Source: Aeromonas australiensis (GTDB taxonomy: Bacteria; Pseudomonadota; Gammaproteobacteria; Enterobacterales; Aeromonadaceae). From it: DNA of 64,000 nucleotides. The notes beneath the pieces were generated by a model that was not told the DNA's origin, searched no databases, and saw nothing but the letters and a program-made list of their open reading frames with translations. Below, piece by piece: positions 8,742-17,329 of this stretch (position 1 is its first letter; the number at the start of each line of letters is the position of its first letter). The stretch covers positions 1 through 64,000 of the forward strand of contig NZ_CDDH01000056.1 in the NCBI RefSeq assembly GCF_000819725.1, in the 5' to 3' direction. A program made the translations under genes and the position numbers.

Positions 8742-8789
8742 ATGCACGCACCATTCTTCTTTGCTTTCTCGTTTATCCGGCCCGCTTGA
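8742..8789 (+). CDS. pheL: pheA leader peptide
   Basis: A 15-codon open frame encodes MHAPFFFAFSFIRPA, with five phenylalanine codons in seven positions. It is preceded by AAGGACACACCT as ribosome-binding region. It stands about 110 bases upstream of pheA and is followed by a terminator hairpin, the classic layout of transcription attenuation: ribosome stalling at Phe codons when charged tRNA-Phe is scarce allows read-through into pheA. Confidence 0.92.
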   Translation: MHAPFFFAFSFIRPA

Positions 8790-8833
8790 GGGAAGGCCTG
8801 TCGTCGCGTGAACAGCAAGCAAAGACGAATCGA

Positions 8834-8859
8834 GCCTCCCCTAGCGGAGGCTTTTTTTT
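8834..8859 (+). terminator. pheA attenuator
   Basis: A GCCTCC/GGAGGC stem (8834-8839 and 8846-8851) is followed by eight T residues. It lies between the leader peptide and pheA, so it is the attenuator terminator of the phe operon. Confidence 0.9.
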
Positions 8860-8897
8860 GCATTAATATCAATCGATTACTTGGATAGGGAACAATC

Positions 8898-10070
8898 ATG
8901 GCAACGCTCGACGAGATCAGACAAGACATCACCCGGTTGGATCAGGAGCTGCTTGCCCTGCTGGCGAAACGCAAGAGCCTCAGCATCGAGGTCGCCCGCG
9001 CCAAACAGGCCAATCCCCGCCCCATCCGTGACACCCAGCGCGAACAGGAGCTACTGGTCGCCCTGATCCAGAAGGGGCGTGAGCTGGGACTGGATGCCCA
9101 GTACATCACCCGCATCTACCACACCATTATCGAAGACTCTGTGCTTTCCCAGCAGGCCTATCTGCAAAGCCTGCTCAACCCGGAGCAACAGGAACCGATG
9201 ACCAGCGTCGCCTATCTGGGGCCCCGCGGTTCCTACTCCAGCCTGGCCGCCCGCAAATATCTGGCGCGCTACAGGGACCAGGTGATCGAGGTGAACTGCC
9301 AGAACTTCCGCGAAGTGCTGGATGCGGTGGAGTCTGGCCGCGCCGCCTTTGGCGTGTTGCCTATCGAAAACACCAGCTCGGGCTCCATCAACGAAGTCTA
9401 TGACGTGATGCAGCACACCAGCCTCTCCATCGTCGGCGAGCTCACCTACCCCATCGAACACTGCATCCTCACCGCCGTACCGACCGAGCTAAGTCGCATC
9501 AAGACCTTCTATGCCCATCCGCAGGTATTCCAGCAATGCTCCCACTATCTGAGCAAGCTGGAAGGAGCCCGTCACGAGATCTGCGACTCCTCCTCCAGCG
9601 CCATGATGAAGGTGAAAGAGCTGGCGAGCGCGGAGGCTGCCGCCATCGGCAGCGCCGCCGGTGGTGAGCTCTATGGTCTGGATGTGCTGGCCGAGCAGCT
9701 CGCCAACCAGAAAGAAAACTACAGCCGCTTTATCGTGGTGGCGCGCAAACCTATCGACGTGGCGCCGCAGATCCCGGCCAAAACCACCCTCATCATGTCC
9801 ACCTCCCAGAAGCCGGGTTCGCTGGTCGAGGCGTTGCTGGTACTGCGCAGCCACGAGATCAACATGACCAAGCTCGAATCCCGTCCGGTACAGGGCAACC
9901 CGTGGGAAGAGATGTTCTATCTGGATGTCTCCGCCAACCTGCAGACCCCGGCGATGCAGGCCGCACTGGTGGAGCTGACCAAGATCACCCGCTATATCAA
10001 GGTGCTTGGCTGCTACCCGAGCGAGGATGTGAAACCCACCGCAGTGCCGCCGGTGCTGATGGGCAGCTAA
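8898..10070 (+). CDS. pheA: Bifunctional chorismate mutase/prephenate dehydratase
   Basis: A 390-residue P-protein that converts chorismate to prephenate and then phenylpyruvate in phenylalanine synthesis. The AroQ-type mutase covers about residues 1-90 (LDQELLALLAKRKSLSIEVA, with the catalytic Arg and Lys pattern). The dehydratase domain covers about 103-280 (VAYLGPRGSYSS, then GVLPIENTSSGSINEVYD). The ACT regulatory domain is C-terminal (KPGSLVEALLVLRSHEINMTKLESRP) and should give feedback inhibition by Phe through the ESRP motif. Expression is controlled by the leader peptide and attenuator just upstream. Confidence 0.97.
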   Translation: MATLDEIRQDITRLDQELLALLAKRKSLSIEVARAKQANPRPIRDTQREQELLVALIQKGRELGLDAQYITRIYHTIIEDSVLSQQAYLQSLLNPEQQEPMTSVAYLGPRGSYSSLAARKYLARYRDQVIEVNCQNFREVLDAVESGRAAFGVLPIENTSSGSINEVYDVMQHTSLSIVGELTYPIEHCILTAVPTELSRIKTFYAHPQVFQQCSHYLSKLEGARHEICDSSSSAMMKVKELASAEAAAIGSAAGGELYGLDVLAEQLANQKENYSRFIVVARKPIDVAPQIPAKTTLIMSTSQKPGSLVEALLVLRSHEINMTKLESRPVQGNPWEEMFYLDVSANLQTPAMQAALVELTKITRYIKVLGCYPSEDVKPTAVPPVLMGS

Positions 10071-10085
10071 CCAGCCCACAACGAC

Positions 10086-10117
10086 AAAAGGCGAGCACCC
10101 TGCTCGCCTTTTGTTTT
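10086..10117 (+). terminator. Bidirectional terminator between pheA and flgP
   Basis: Arms AAAAGGCGAGCA and TGCTCGCCTTTT (10086-10097 and 10101-10112) form a 12-bp stem around a CCC loop. There are T-runs on both strands, so it can serve the convergent pheA and flgP transcripts. Confidence 0.88.
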
Positions 10118-10147
10118 AATGCCTGTTTTCACGACAAGCCCATCAAC

Positions 10148-10573
10148 TCAAAACTGACCGGCCATCAGCTGGTTGATGTTGTAGAGGGCACGGGTATCGA
10201 GCTCCATCTCGGTAGCATAAGTGTTGCCGCGCGGATAGGAGGCCACCACCCGGGCACCACGCACAACCCCCGCCACAGAGACATCCAGCGAGTTGGAGGT
10301 CTGGGTCAGATCGCGGTAGCTGCTCTGGCCGCGCACCTGCTGACCATTGAGCTGCTCGGCCAGCTCGCGATAGGCATCCATCTTGGAGGCACGAATGGCT
10401 TGCAGCATCTTCTCCGACTGGGAGGGGCCGGGCTGGATGTCGATCACCGCATAACCCACCGCCTTGAGCACCGGAAAGTTATCGGGCTTGCCGCCCAGGG
10501 TGTAATCCACCACCCGGTTACCACTGCAACCGGTGAGCAAGAGTGCCAACAGGCAACCAAACAGGATCTTCAT
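10148..10573 (-). CDS. flgP: Flagellar-associated lipoprotein FlgP (LPP20 family)
   Basis: A 141-residue lipoprotein: signal sequence MKILFGCLLALLLTGCSG with lipobox LTGC, then an LPP20-type body (KAVGYAVIDIQPGPSQSEKM and onward). In Vibrio FlgP is an outer-membrane lipoprotein needed for a stable polar flagellum and forms part of the basal disk or H-ring region. It lies ten bases behind flgO on the same strand and opposite flgT, the same order as in Vibrio cholerae, which is what decides the name. Confidence 0.88.
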   Translation of the reverse strand: MKILFGCLLALLLTGCSGNRVVDYTLGGKPDNFPVLKAVGYAVIDIQPGPSQSEKMLQAIRASKMDAYRELAEQLNGQQVRGQSSYRDLTQTSNSLDVSVAGVVRGARVVASYPRGNTYATEMELDTRALYNINQLMAGQF

Positions 10574-10583
10574 AACTCGCTCC

Positions 10584-11204
10584 TCACGGGGTCAGGTTGA
10601 CCAGATGACCACCCGGCCGGGCCTGACTGTCACGCATCAGATAACCGCGATTGATCGATGCCCGACCAAACGAGTTATTGGCACCGAACAGATACTTTTG
10701 CGGGATCAGGCTCTGTGCTGTGGTCTCCACCATCTTGGTGCGCATGTCGATAACGCGGGCGTTGACCAGAATTCCCTTGCTGTTGCGGCTAAACGTACCG
10801 ACCAGAATGCGGGAGATCGGCAAACGGGAAGAGAGCTCCTTGTAGTTGCGGCTCAGTACAAAATCCCCCTGCGGCGTCACCTTGATACTGCCGGTCAGCT
10901 TGAAGTCCACCACCACCTCGCCGCGACGGTTGAGCTCGTAGATAAAGCTCTCCTCAATCTGCTGCCCCATCCAGTTGGTATCCTGCAGGGTATCGAGATC
11001 GACGAAAGAGGCCACCGCGATGGGTTCAGTCAGGGTAGTCAGCGATTTACGTTCCATCAGCTGATCGGTCATGCGCGCCACCAGCCAGTTGAGCTCCATC
11101 CCCTGCGCCGCCTGGCGAGGATCACCCACATCTCGGTTGATAGGGTCGGAGCTGCACCCGGTCAATGCCAGGGCGAGCGCCAACGCCGTAATGAATCTGT
11201 TCAT
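10584..11204 (-). CDS. flgO: Flagellar H-ring lipoprotein FlgO
   Basis: A 206-residue lipoprotein beginning MNRFITALALALALTGCSS, with a lipobox Cys. The start at 11204 is chosen because AGGAAAGG precedes it and because it places the signal peptide at the N-terminus; a longer frame to 11255 adds non-signal residues. The body contains SFVDLDTLQDTNWMGQQI and ILVGTFSRNSKGILVNARV, as in FlgO, an outer-membrane protein required for flagellar stability in Vibrio. It forms a two-gene operon with flgP and is divergent from flgT. Confidence 0.88.
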   Translation of the reverse strand: MNRFITALALALALTGCSSDPINRDVGDPRQAAQGMELNWLVARMTDQLMERKSLTTLTEPIAVASFVDLDTLQDTNWMGQQIEESFIYELNRRGEVVVDFKLTGSIKVTPQGDFVLSRNYKELSSRLPISRILVGTFSRNSKGILVNARVIDMRTKMVETTAQSLIPQKYLFGANNSFGRASINRGYLMRDSQARPGGHLVNLTP

Positions 11205-11422
11205 GGATACCTTTCCTGTATCTGCACCTGACTTATTATCGGACGCGCCGGGCAAAGCTTGAGCCGGGAATGAGGCATGATTATTGCTAACAATTTCGCT
11301 GTTGCGCCAATATCTGGTGAAGAGTCAGAAAAACGCCATCAAATAACTGTTGTGAGCCATGTCGGCCCGCAATGCCTTCTTCAAGAGAGGAGGCAGCGAG
11401 TCGCCTAATCAAGGTATCTGTT

Positions 11423-12577
11423 ATGAAAATACCGCTGCTGTTGACCCTGCTGCTGGCCAGCCTGAGTGCCCACGCCGAGCTTATCGAAGCACAGGGCAGC
11501 GCCGCCATTCTGGGGGGCGATGAAGTCTATGCCCGCGAGCAAGCAACCCGCGATGCCCTGCGCCAGGCGCTGCTGGCCAGCGGCGCTGCTGTCTCCAGCG
11601 TGCAGCGCCTGGAAAATGGCAGCCTGCGATCAGAGCAGATCCAGATCCGATCCGGTGGCGATATTCGCCAGTACCGACTCAAGCGGGAAGAGGTCCGCAA
11701 CGGCCGCATGTATATCACGCTAGTGGCCGACATTCAGGCCGAGCGCCAGATCTGCCAGACCCAGCACTTCGCCAAGGATTTGACCCTGGTCAGACTGCGG
11801 ATGCGCTATCCGGACCAAGCCAGTTACGGCGCCTTGAACGACATGCCAGCCAACCTGTCACGTCGACTGTTCGAAACACTGGCCAATGCCCAGCAAGGCG
11901 TTGCTGTGCGCCAGTGGCTCGATGAGAACCTGCGCATCGACCCGCTCCACCTGCAACAGGGGGATCGCAGCGCCCTTGAGGAGATCAAGGCGCTCAGCTT
12001 GCGCACCGACAGCCAGTATCTGGTGCTCGGCAGTATCGACGATCTCTCCATCGAGCAGCAGGGCAACCAGTTAACCAGCTGGTATCAGGATCCCATCCGC
12101 AATTTTCGCATGCAACTTTACCTGTTCGACGGCATCAACGGCAGCCTGGTCAATCGCAAGGTCTACCAAGGACGTGCCACCTGGACTTTCGGCAAGCGGG
12201 AGCAGGTGGGCAGCACCAGTGGCCAATTCTGGCAATCAAGCTACGGCCAGGAGGTCAACTACCAGTTGCAGCAGGCGGCTCAGGATCTGGTGGCCCAGCT
12301 CACCTGCGCCCCGGTCACTGCAAGAGTGGTCAGTCAGAACGAGCGAGGTCCCTACATCAATCTGGGACGGCGCAATGGTGTCAAACTCGGCGACCAGTTC
12401 CGCATCCAGCACAGCGCAGATTTCATTGATCCCTACGGCAAATCGCGCATGATGCGCAACCCGGCCAACGGCTTGTTTGAGGTCGTACAAGTATTCGAAG
12501 ATGGCGCCATCATCAGCAGCCAGAACAAATATTCACCATTCAACATCCAGATCGGTGATTTGGCACTATTGGAATAA
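11423..12577 (+). CDS. flgT: Flagellar H-ring protein FlgT
   Basis: A 384-residue periplasmic protein with a cleavable signal (MKIPLLLTLLLASLSAHA). FlgT of Vibrio builds the H-ring around the LP-ring and helps recruit MotX/MotY stator parts. The N-terminal domain (LIEAQGSAAILGGDEVYARE, ATRDALRQALLASGAAVSSV), the middle TolB-like domain and the C-terminal domain (VSQNERGPYINLGRRNGVKL) follow the family order. The ATG at 11423 is preferred because it starts the signal peptide and has AAGG upstream. It is the last host gene before the tRNA-Arg gene that the element splits. Confidence 0.9.
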   Translation: MKIPLLLTLLLASLSAHAELIEAQGSAAILGGDEVYAREQATRDALRQALLASGAAVSSVQRLENGSLRSEQIQIRSGGDIRQYRLKREEVRNGRMYITLVADIQAERQICQTQHFAKDLTLVRLRMRYPDQASYGALNDMPANLSRRLFETLANAQQGVAVRQWLDENLRIDPLHLQQGDRSALEEIKALSLRTDSQYLVLGSIDDLSIEQQGNQLTSWYQDPIRNFRMQLYLFDGINGSLVNRKVYQGRATWTFGKREQVGSTSGQFWQSSYGQEVNYQLQQAAQDLVAQLTCAPVTARVVSQNERGPYINLGRRNGVKLGDQFRIQHSADFIDPYGKSRMMRNPANGLFEVVQVFEDGAIISSQNKYSPFNIQIGDLALLE

Positions 12578-12627
12578 GAATCAAGGGTTTAAAAGGGTGT
12601 TGCTTCTTGTATAATGCCCGCCACAAG

Positions 12628-12670
12628 GCTCCCGTAGCTCAGCAGGATAGAGCGGTCCCCTCCTAAGGGA
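12628..12670 (+). pseudogene. 5' half of host tRNA-Arg(CCU), split by the element
   Basis: The sequence GCTCCCG, TA, GCTC D-arm, then the 5' anticodon strand GTCCC and the loop CTCCTAA matches a tRNA-Arg(CCU) and has a TATAAT box at 12610-12615. After GGGA the tRNA sequence stops and AT-rich element DNA begins. The missing 3' half is found at 57187-57234. Acceptor GCTCCCG pairs perfectly with CGGGAGC there, which shows that both halves come from one gene. Confidence 0.93.
12656..12670 (+). other. attL core
   Basis: The 15-base TCCCCTCCTAAGGGA occurs here and again at 57186-57200. It is the anticodon stem-loop of tRNA-Arg(CCU): a 7-base loop CTCCTAA flanked by TCCC/GGGA arms, the usual architecture of a tyrosine-recombinase crossover site. 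This marks the left boundary of the element. Confidence 0.9.
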
Positions 12671-12923
12671 TGTTTATTGCTTAAAAATCTATCTAAATAG
12701 GCTGTTATAAGATTTTTTAAATATTAGGAATTATAAATATTTCCTTTAAAAACATAGCTTTATAGCTCAAAAAGCATTCATAAACAACCAGACTGCTTGT
12801 TTTGTGAGCGGCGCAATCGATGCCTGTTTTGCGCTATTTAAGAGCTATTCACGCCATTCAACTCTACTTTTGCGCTATTTTGCCGCTATAATGTCTCAAT
12901 AGAACATTTTTCGGTGGTACCCA

Positions 12924-14465
12924 ATGGCTCCCAAAAATCCGGCTACATCCATACGCAAAGAAGAGTTCGATCTTAAGACGCTGCTCCAGGGTCACCCTGC
13001 GGCCATAATTAAAGGGAAATTCTCATTTACCTTTAAAGACCAGTACATAGATAGTCTTCCATTTATTAATGATAAAAATAAATGTGTTGAATTAACGCAC
13101 TATAGTTCTGACGATGAAAAATATAATGAAAAGAACAAACCAAGATTAAAACTAAGAATCGGAAACAGTGTTAAGACATTCTATATTGTTTACGATAAAA
13201 ATCGGAGGCAGAAAATTGGCAATTGGACGCCTCGCACTAAAAGTGGACATTACCAAAAAGGTTTTTTTAGCGTTACACAGGCTAAGGAAGAGTTTAAGAG
13301 ATTAGTTAGTGATGCTGAAAAGATTAATCCAGAAAAGTGGAAATATCAGTCTTTTACATTGAGAACATATCTTTTAGAGCATTATAAAAACGACCGTGAA
13401 AATAAATCAAACAAGAGAAATTCATTAAGCCCTGTTACCGACAAAACAATAAGGGAAATCTCATCTGCCTTTGAACCATGGTTAGACCTAAAGCTATCTG
13501 AATTTAATGAAGATCATCCAGTAATATTCAAAAAGTATTGGCAGAACAAAGAAACGCCAATAACATCAGAAACAATGAGGAAATACTATTCCTTATTAAA
13601 TAGCTTGTTTAATATGTGTGTTACGTGCACCTATTTACCAAAGAATAAAATTGATAGGCATATTTTTCTGTTCCCCAGAAACCCTAAGAGGCCTGTCACA
13701 ACATATACTGACCCCACAAATGAAGTCGTGGAATTTATTTTTAATGAAGACACTCCAGGTGGTGGGGATTCCAAGATTATAGTTGCAACCATGTTCCTAT
13801 GCGGGGCAAGAAACTCTGAAATATATAGAAACACAAGTAACAACTTTAATATTAATGATAGAACCATACGTATTCCTGAGCACATTAGTAAAAACAAGGC
13901 TGCACGCATTGTTGCTATTGAGTCAGACTCATACTGGAATTATGTAGCGAAATACAAAATTCTAAAAAGCTTGAGTGATCGAGAGGGTGAGTTAATGTTT
14001 CCTTGTTGTCGCGACGCAAAGGCCCCCCATGTAACTTCGAGCCTTTATCAGAAAACTTGGCAGGCAGTTAAAAAAGAGTTTAATTTTCCTAAGATAGGCC
14101 GATTATATGATGCCAGACATACTTTTGCCAAAAAAGCACTAGAAAGTGGAGTGCCTATTCAAGATTTATCCAAGATCACTGGACACAGCCTCCAAACGCT
14201 GATGGATTACTATATTGACAATAACATCAGCAAAGCCACAAGAGAAAAGTTAAGGAGTGCAACAAATTCTAATGCAGCTATAAAGGTGCAACAGGAAACA
14301 AATTTCCCTCCATCTGTTAATAGCCTATATGCAAGCTATGTTAGGAGATGTATAAAGAAGAATATAAAAGATGAACTCTCTACTTTCGTACAAGAAATGA
14401 AAGATTTGGGTGACCAAAACCAACTAAATGCAGAGCAAATTTTTTGGCTTAAAGAAATGCTGTAG
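12924..14465 (+). CDS. int: Tyrosine-type site-specific integrase
   Basis: A 513-residue recombinase that should catalyse integration and excision at the tRNA-Arg anticodon loop. The C-terminal catalytic domain shows Arg296 (GARNSE), a Lys in SKNKAARIV, Arg398 in YDARHTF (the usual HxxR His is Tyr here), His421 in ITGHS and the nucleophile Tyr429 or Tyr430. Residues about 30-130 are an atypical arm-binding region and 150-245 a core-binding region. It lies about 250 bases from attL and reads into the element. It is AT-rich, unlike the host flank. No recognisable excisionase gene accompanies it. Confidence 0.92.
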   Translation: MAPKNPATSIRKEEFDLKTLLQGHPAAIIKGKFSFTFKDQYIDSLPFINDKNKCVELTHYSSDDEKYNEKNKPRLKLRIGNSVKTFYIVYDKNRRQKIGNWTPRTKSGHYQKGFFSVTQAKEEFKRLVSDAEKINPEKWKYQSFTLRTYLLEHYKNDRENKSNKRNSLSPVTDKTIREISSAFEPWLDLKLSEFNEDHPVIFKKYWQNKETPITSETMRKYYSLLNSLFNMCVTCTYLPKNKIDRHIFLFPRNPKRPVTTYTDPTNEVVEFIFNEDTPGGGDSKIIVATMFLCGARNSEIYRNTSNNFNINDRTIRIPEHISKNKAARIVAIESDSYWNYVAKYKILKSLSDREGELMFPCCRDAKAPHVTSSLYQKTWQAVKKEFNFPKIGRLYDARHTFAKKALESGVPIQDLSKITGHSLQTLMDYYIDNNISKATREKLRSATNSNAAIKVQQETNFPPSVNSLYASYVRRCIKKNIKDELSTFVQEMKDLGDQNQLNAEQIFWLKEML

Positions 14466-14691
14466 CTTGAATATAAAGCTATTATTTTCTTGAAATGGAT
14501 TTGCTGAATGAGGCCATATTTCAGGTATAGGCCATGAACATGATTCAGTTCGCTCATTCGCTAATGGAGGGGGCGAGTGCCCTCCATATCAGCAACATCT
14601 ACAATTATAACCAGTGAGGTAACTGTCAGAAAATCTGAACATCGAGTACGATGATGAGAACAAATCATTGTCAATATGGGAACAGTAAAAT

Positions 14692-15144
14692 ATGTCACTT
14701 TCAGTTTATCAACCCAGTACGCTGGCTAGTTCAGCCCCCACCCTTATGACGACTCTCAACATCCCTCAAGATCCACTGAGTGCACATCTCTGGATCATAG
14801 CTGGCGTAGCTCCTGGCATCATTCATCGACTAGCTGAATTGATGAACACAGACTCAGGTTTGATATGCCGCTTAGCAGGCATTAGCCGGAGCACTGTTGC
14901 TCGCAAGCTGAGGATTGAGACTCCCCTATCAATCTCGCAGGGTGCCAGGGTATACGGCGTTGTACAGGCACTCGAAGCTGTTCTCTCCCTCCACAGAAAC
15001 AATACCGTCAGAGCAATGTCATGGTTACATCGTCCAGCCTGGGGCTTAGGTGGTAAACGGCCAGCAGAGGTGCTGTCGACAGCTTTAGGAGCTAAGGCTG
15101 TGATAGTACTTGTAGGACGAATCCAACATGGGGTGTGCACCTAG
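14692..15144 (+). CDS. Orphan Xre/MbcA/ParS-type antitoxin (DUF2384)
   Basis: A 150-residue protein. The middle holds a helix-turn-helix (SGLICRLAGISRSTVARKL) and the C-terminal 50 residues match the MbcA/ParS toxin-binding domain: MSWLHRPAWGLGGKRPAEVL followed by GRIQHGV. Such antitoxins normally neutralise a RES-domain toxin that degrades NAD or ADP-ribosylates targets, encoded directly downstream. No RES frame follows; 15145-15615 is AT-rich and non-coding. It may be a solitary antitoxin that protects against toxins elsewhere, or the remnant of a lost pair. No strong ribosome-binding site precedes the ATG. Confidence 0.78.
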   Translation: MSLSVYQPSTLASSAPTLMTTLNIPQDPLSAHLWIIAGVAPGIIHRLAELMNTDSGLICRLAGISRSTVARKLRIETPLSISQGARVYGVVQALEAVLSLHRNNTVRAMSWLHRPAWGLGGKRPAEVLSTALGAKAVIVLVGRIQHGVCT

Positions 15145-15615
15145 AGCGAGGTAGCTGATAGGCTAGCCCCCCTTAAGAACGCTTCAAAAACAACCAACCT
15201 CATCTTTTTTCTAACTTTTTTCATTTACCCCACTTGAAAAAATCGAAAAACTGTCCATTTACTATTATTGAGAACAATTAAAAAATTTAAGAATTTAAGA
15301 ATTTCAACATTCCGCTGCTTCGCAGCGAAGATAATCCAGATTTTTAATTCCTTCGAGCTAGCTTTCCTTAAAGGAAGAAAATTGCACTTACAATAAGAAA
15401 TTACTAGAATATAGTGTGTCAACACTCATCTTTTGAGTGAATTATCTTTTATTAAAGTAATTAGCACACCTAACTCAGCAAGATCTAAATGTAGTGCGTG
15501 AGAGGCAACGATTATTTTCACGTTTTAACACGCCTCTCACACTGTCGACAGCTGTCGATTACAAATAAAAACTCAACACAAAAGATAAAAAATATCCTTT
15601 CTAGTTAATTCCGCC
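15145..15615. repeat. Non-coding AT-rich region with two hairpins related to the 195-bp repeat
   Basis: No gene is seen in these 470 bases. Two structures stand out: CGCTGC/GCAGCG (15313-15327) and GTGAGAGGC/GCCTCTCAC (15498-15540). They are placed and shaped like the second and third hairpins of the repeats at 45421 and 45682, although the sequence between them differs. This may be a distant copy of that element. Confidence 0.45.
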
Positions 15616-16746
15616 TTAGTCATATGAGCCGTGATCTTCAAATACGATTCCATCATCAAAATGTTCTTGACATAGCTTATCTACGACTCGCTGAGCCTTG
15701 TGATGCAAGACCATCTCTAGAGCTGGTAATGTCAGTGCAGGAAAAGTCTGCCCTTGGATAGTGAATGTATGCTTGTCACTACCCGCATGCATATCATAAG
15801 TTGTGGATGTATCGACCTCATTTAGGAGATCATACCCAATACACTCTGCAAGAAGTACCCATATCCAACAACGATATAAGTCTTCTTTTTCATAGTTGCT
15901 AATCAACTTGTGCATTGCGTTAATAGACCCTTGTAATGCAGCTCTAATCCACCAGTAATATGCATGTTGCATATACCCAGCATCTTCGCATTTGACTGCT
16001 ACATTTTCATGATACGTGTAGTCTTTTAATTCATTCATATATAAAGAAACATCAAGCCGATAGGTTGACAATAACTCTATAGCCTCTATGTCAAATCTCA
16101 TAGCTGATTTTTTCAAGTGCTGGAGCCAAAGCGAGTATCGTTCTCTATCATTATCAACTAATCCGCCTACATCTGTATCATTAAACTCACCAGCCAGTTT
16201 ATAAAACTCTTGATGAAGCTCGTATTGTGGGAACGATGAAGCATTTCGGTCTGCAAATGCACTTAACTGGACCAATCCCTGGTGTACTAATGGCGAATTA
16301 AATTCATTCTGTTTAAACATACTCATTAATTCCCCAGCATAATGGTCTGAGGAGCTAAAGCGGCTAGCAGTAGTCGAATTAGGAGGAAGTTGATTACTCT
16401 TAATATAAAGCTGAGTAATGTAATCGTCGTTTAGGCGATTCCTCAAAATCTCTTTTACGCGTAGGCTTATAATACCCGCCTGCACTAACGATGTGGCCAA
16501 CTTCTGAGCGATAAGCTCAGGAATACTAATACCCAGAATATTAGCTCTAGCCTCAATTGCACTTACATCCAACGCAACCTGCCATTTCGTATTACTGAGC
16601 AGAATCGCATCAGCTTGCAATGACGCGTAAGTACTGTAGCCATAGGCCGCAGCAATCATCTCGTAGATATGACTACGTTTGAGGGAGATGCCTAGTACAT
16701 CGTTGAGCTCAAGCTGGGTTGTGTGGACGAACGCTTTGATGGTCAT
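15616..16746 (-). CDS. Hypothetical protein with Glyoxalase_8-like N-terminal motif
   Basis: A 376-residue protein, not recognised as a known enzyme. Residues about 20-45 (LKRSHIYEMIAAAYGYSTYA, then SLQAD) resemble the short helical module seen at the N-terminus of many mobile-element proteins labelled Glyoxalase_8. Residues 260-290 (YWWIRAALQGSINAMHKL) look like a Sel1 or TPR helix pair. The start has AGGAGATTGGATC upstream. It stands alone on the minus strand opposite the antitoxin gene. A role in recognition of a partner protein is only a guess. Confidence 0.6.
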   Translation of the reverse strand: MTIKAFVHTTQLELNDVLGISLKRSHIYEMIAAAYGYSTYASLQADAILLSNTKWQVALDVSAIEARANILGISIPELIAQKLATSLVQAGIISLRVKEILRNRLNDDYITQLYIKSNQLPPNSTTASRFSSSDHYAGELMSMFKQNEFNSPLVHQGLVQLSAFADRNASSFPQYELHQEFYKLAGEFNDTDVGGLVDNDRERYSLWLQHLKKSAMRFDIEAIELLSTYRLDVSLYMNELKDYTYHENVAVKCEDAGYMQHAYYWWIRAALQGSINAMHKLISNYEKEDLYRCWIWVLLAECIGYDLLNEVDTSTTYDMHAGSDKHTFTIQGQTFPALTLPALEMVLHHKAQRVVDKLCQEHFDDGIVFEDHGSYD

Positions 16747-16967
16747 GATCCAATCTCCTAGTCCTACCCTGGGGTATACATCGCACGTTTAATCCATCCA
16801 AGGTGAGGATTTGAGGTTGAGATCATGTCGCTTGAGAGTAGTAACCATTTTGACTCGTGCGAAAGTCTGGCCGGTCAGCCAAGACAAATCATAACCTACT
16901 AGACGGAGTAGTCCAAGAGGGAGGGGGTGTTATGAGTTAGCCAGTGCAGAAACATCAAAATTTGCTC

Positions 16968-17237
16968 CTATGCATCTCTTCTCGGATCAATCAGCTTGAA
17001 TAGGGAATCCAGTAGCCCCTGAGTTGCTTGCAGCGTAAGGAGGCAAACATCCCCTTGAACATCGGAATGTATAGGTAGTCTGGCCAGTGTACTGGCAATG
17101 GTCACGTCACCAGTTATGGTCAGAGTGGTACCACTTATCCATGGCCTCTGCGTCAATCCAAATGTGAGTGAGCGACGCTAAATAACGCGCTTGTTGTATT
17201 GAGGCTAGTTAGTGATGGGTTGATGCGATTTACCCAT
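16968..17237 (-). pseudogene. IS5-family transposase N-terminal relic
   Basis: Read from 17237 the frame gives an IS5-type transposase N-terminus (PITN, stop, PQYNKRVI, stop, RRSLTFGL) and then LQATQGLLDSLFKLID. Two TAG codons replace the conserved Trp and Gln/Val-region codons. Only the N-terminal domain is left; the catalytic part is absent. Upstream sequence up to about 17330 still aligns with the left end of the neighbouring IS copy, including the shared GTGATCTGATCACC. Confidence 0.75.
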
Positions 17238-17329
17238 GATAGCGGCTTGAAGGGATTGGTGGTGATCAGATCACAGCGCTCTCAGAATGGTCAATTCGAG
17301 AAACATCGATTTAGGGAACAAAGGGCGTT

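Noticed and set aside
9051-10079. Minus-strand frames opposite pheA
   Set aside because: His/Gly-rich shadows of a full-length pheA with leader and attenuator.
15145-15615. A RES-domain toxin downstream of the DUF2384 antitoxin
   Set aside because: No frame of sufficient length on either strand; the region is AT-rich with many stops.
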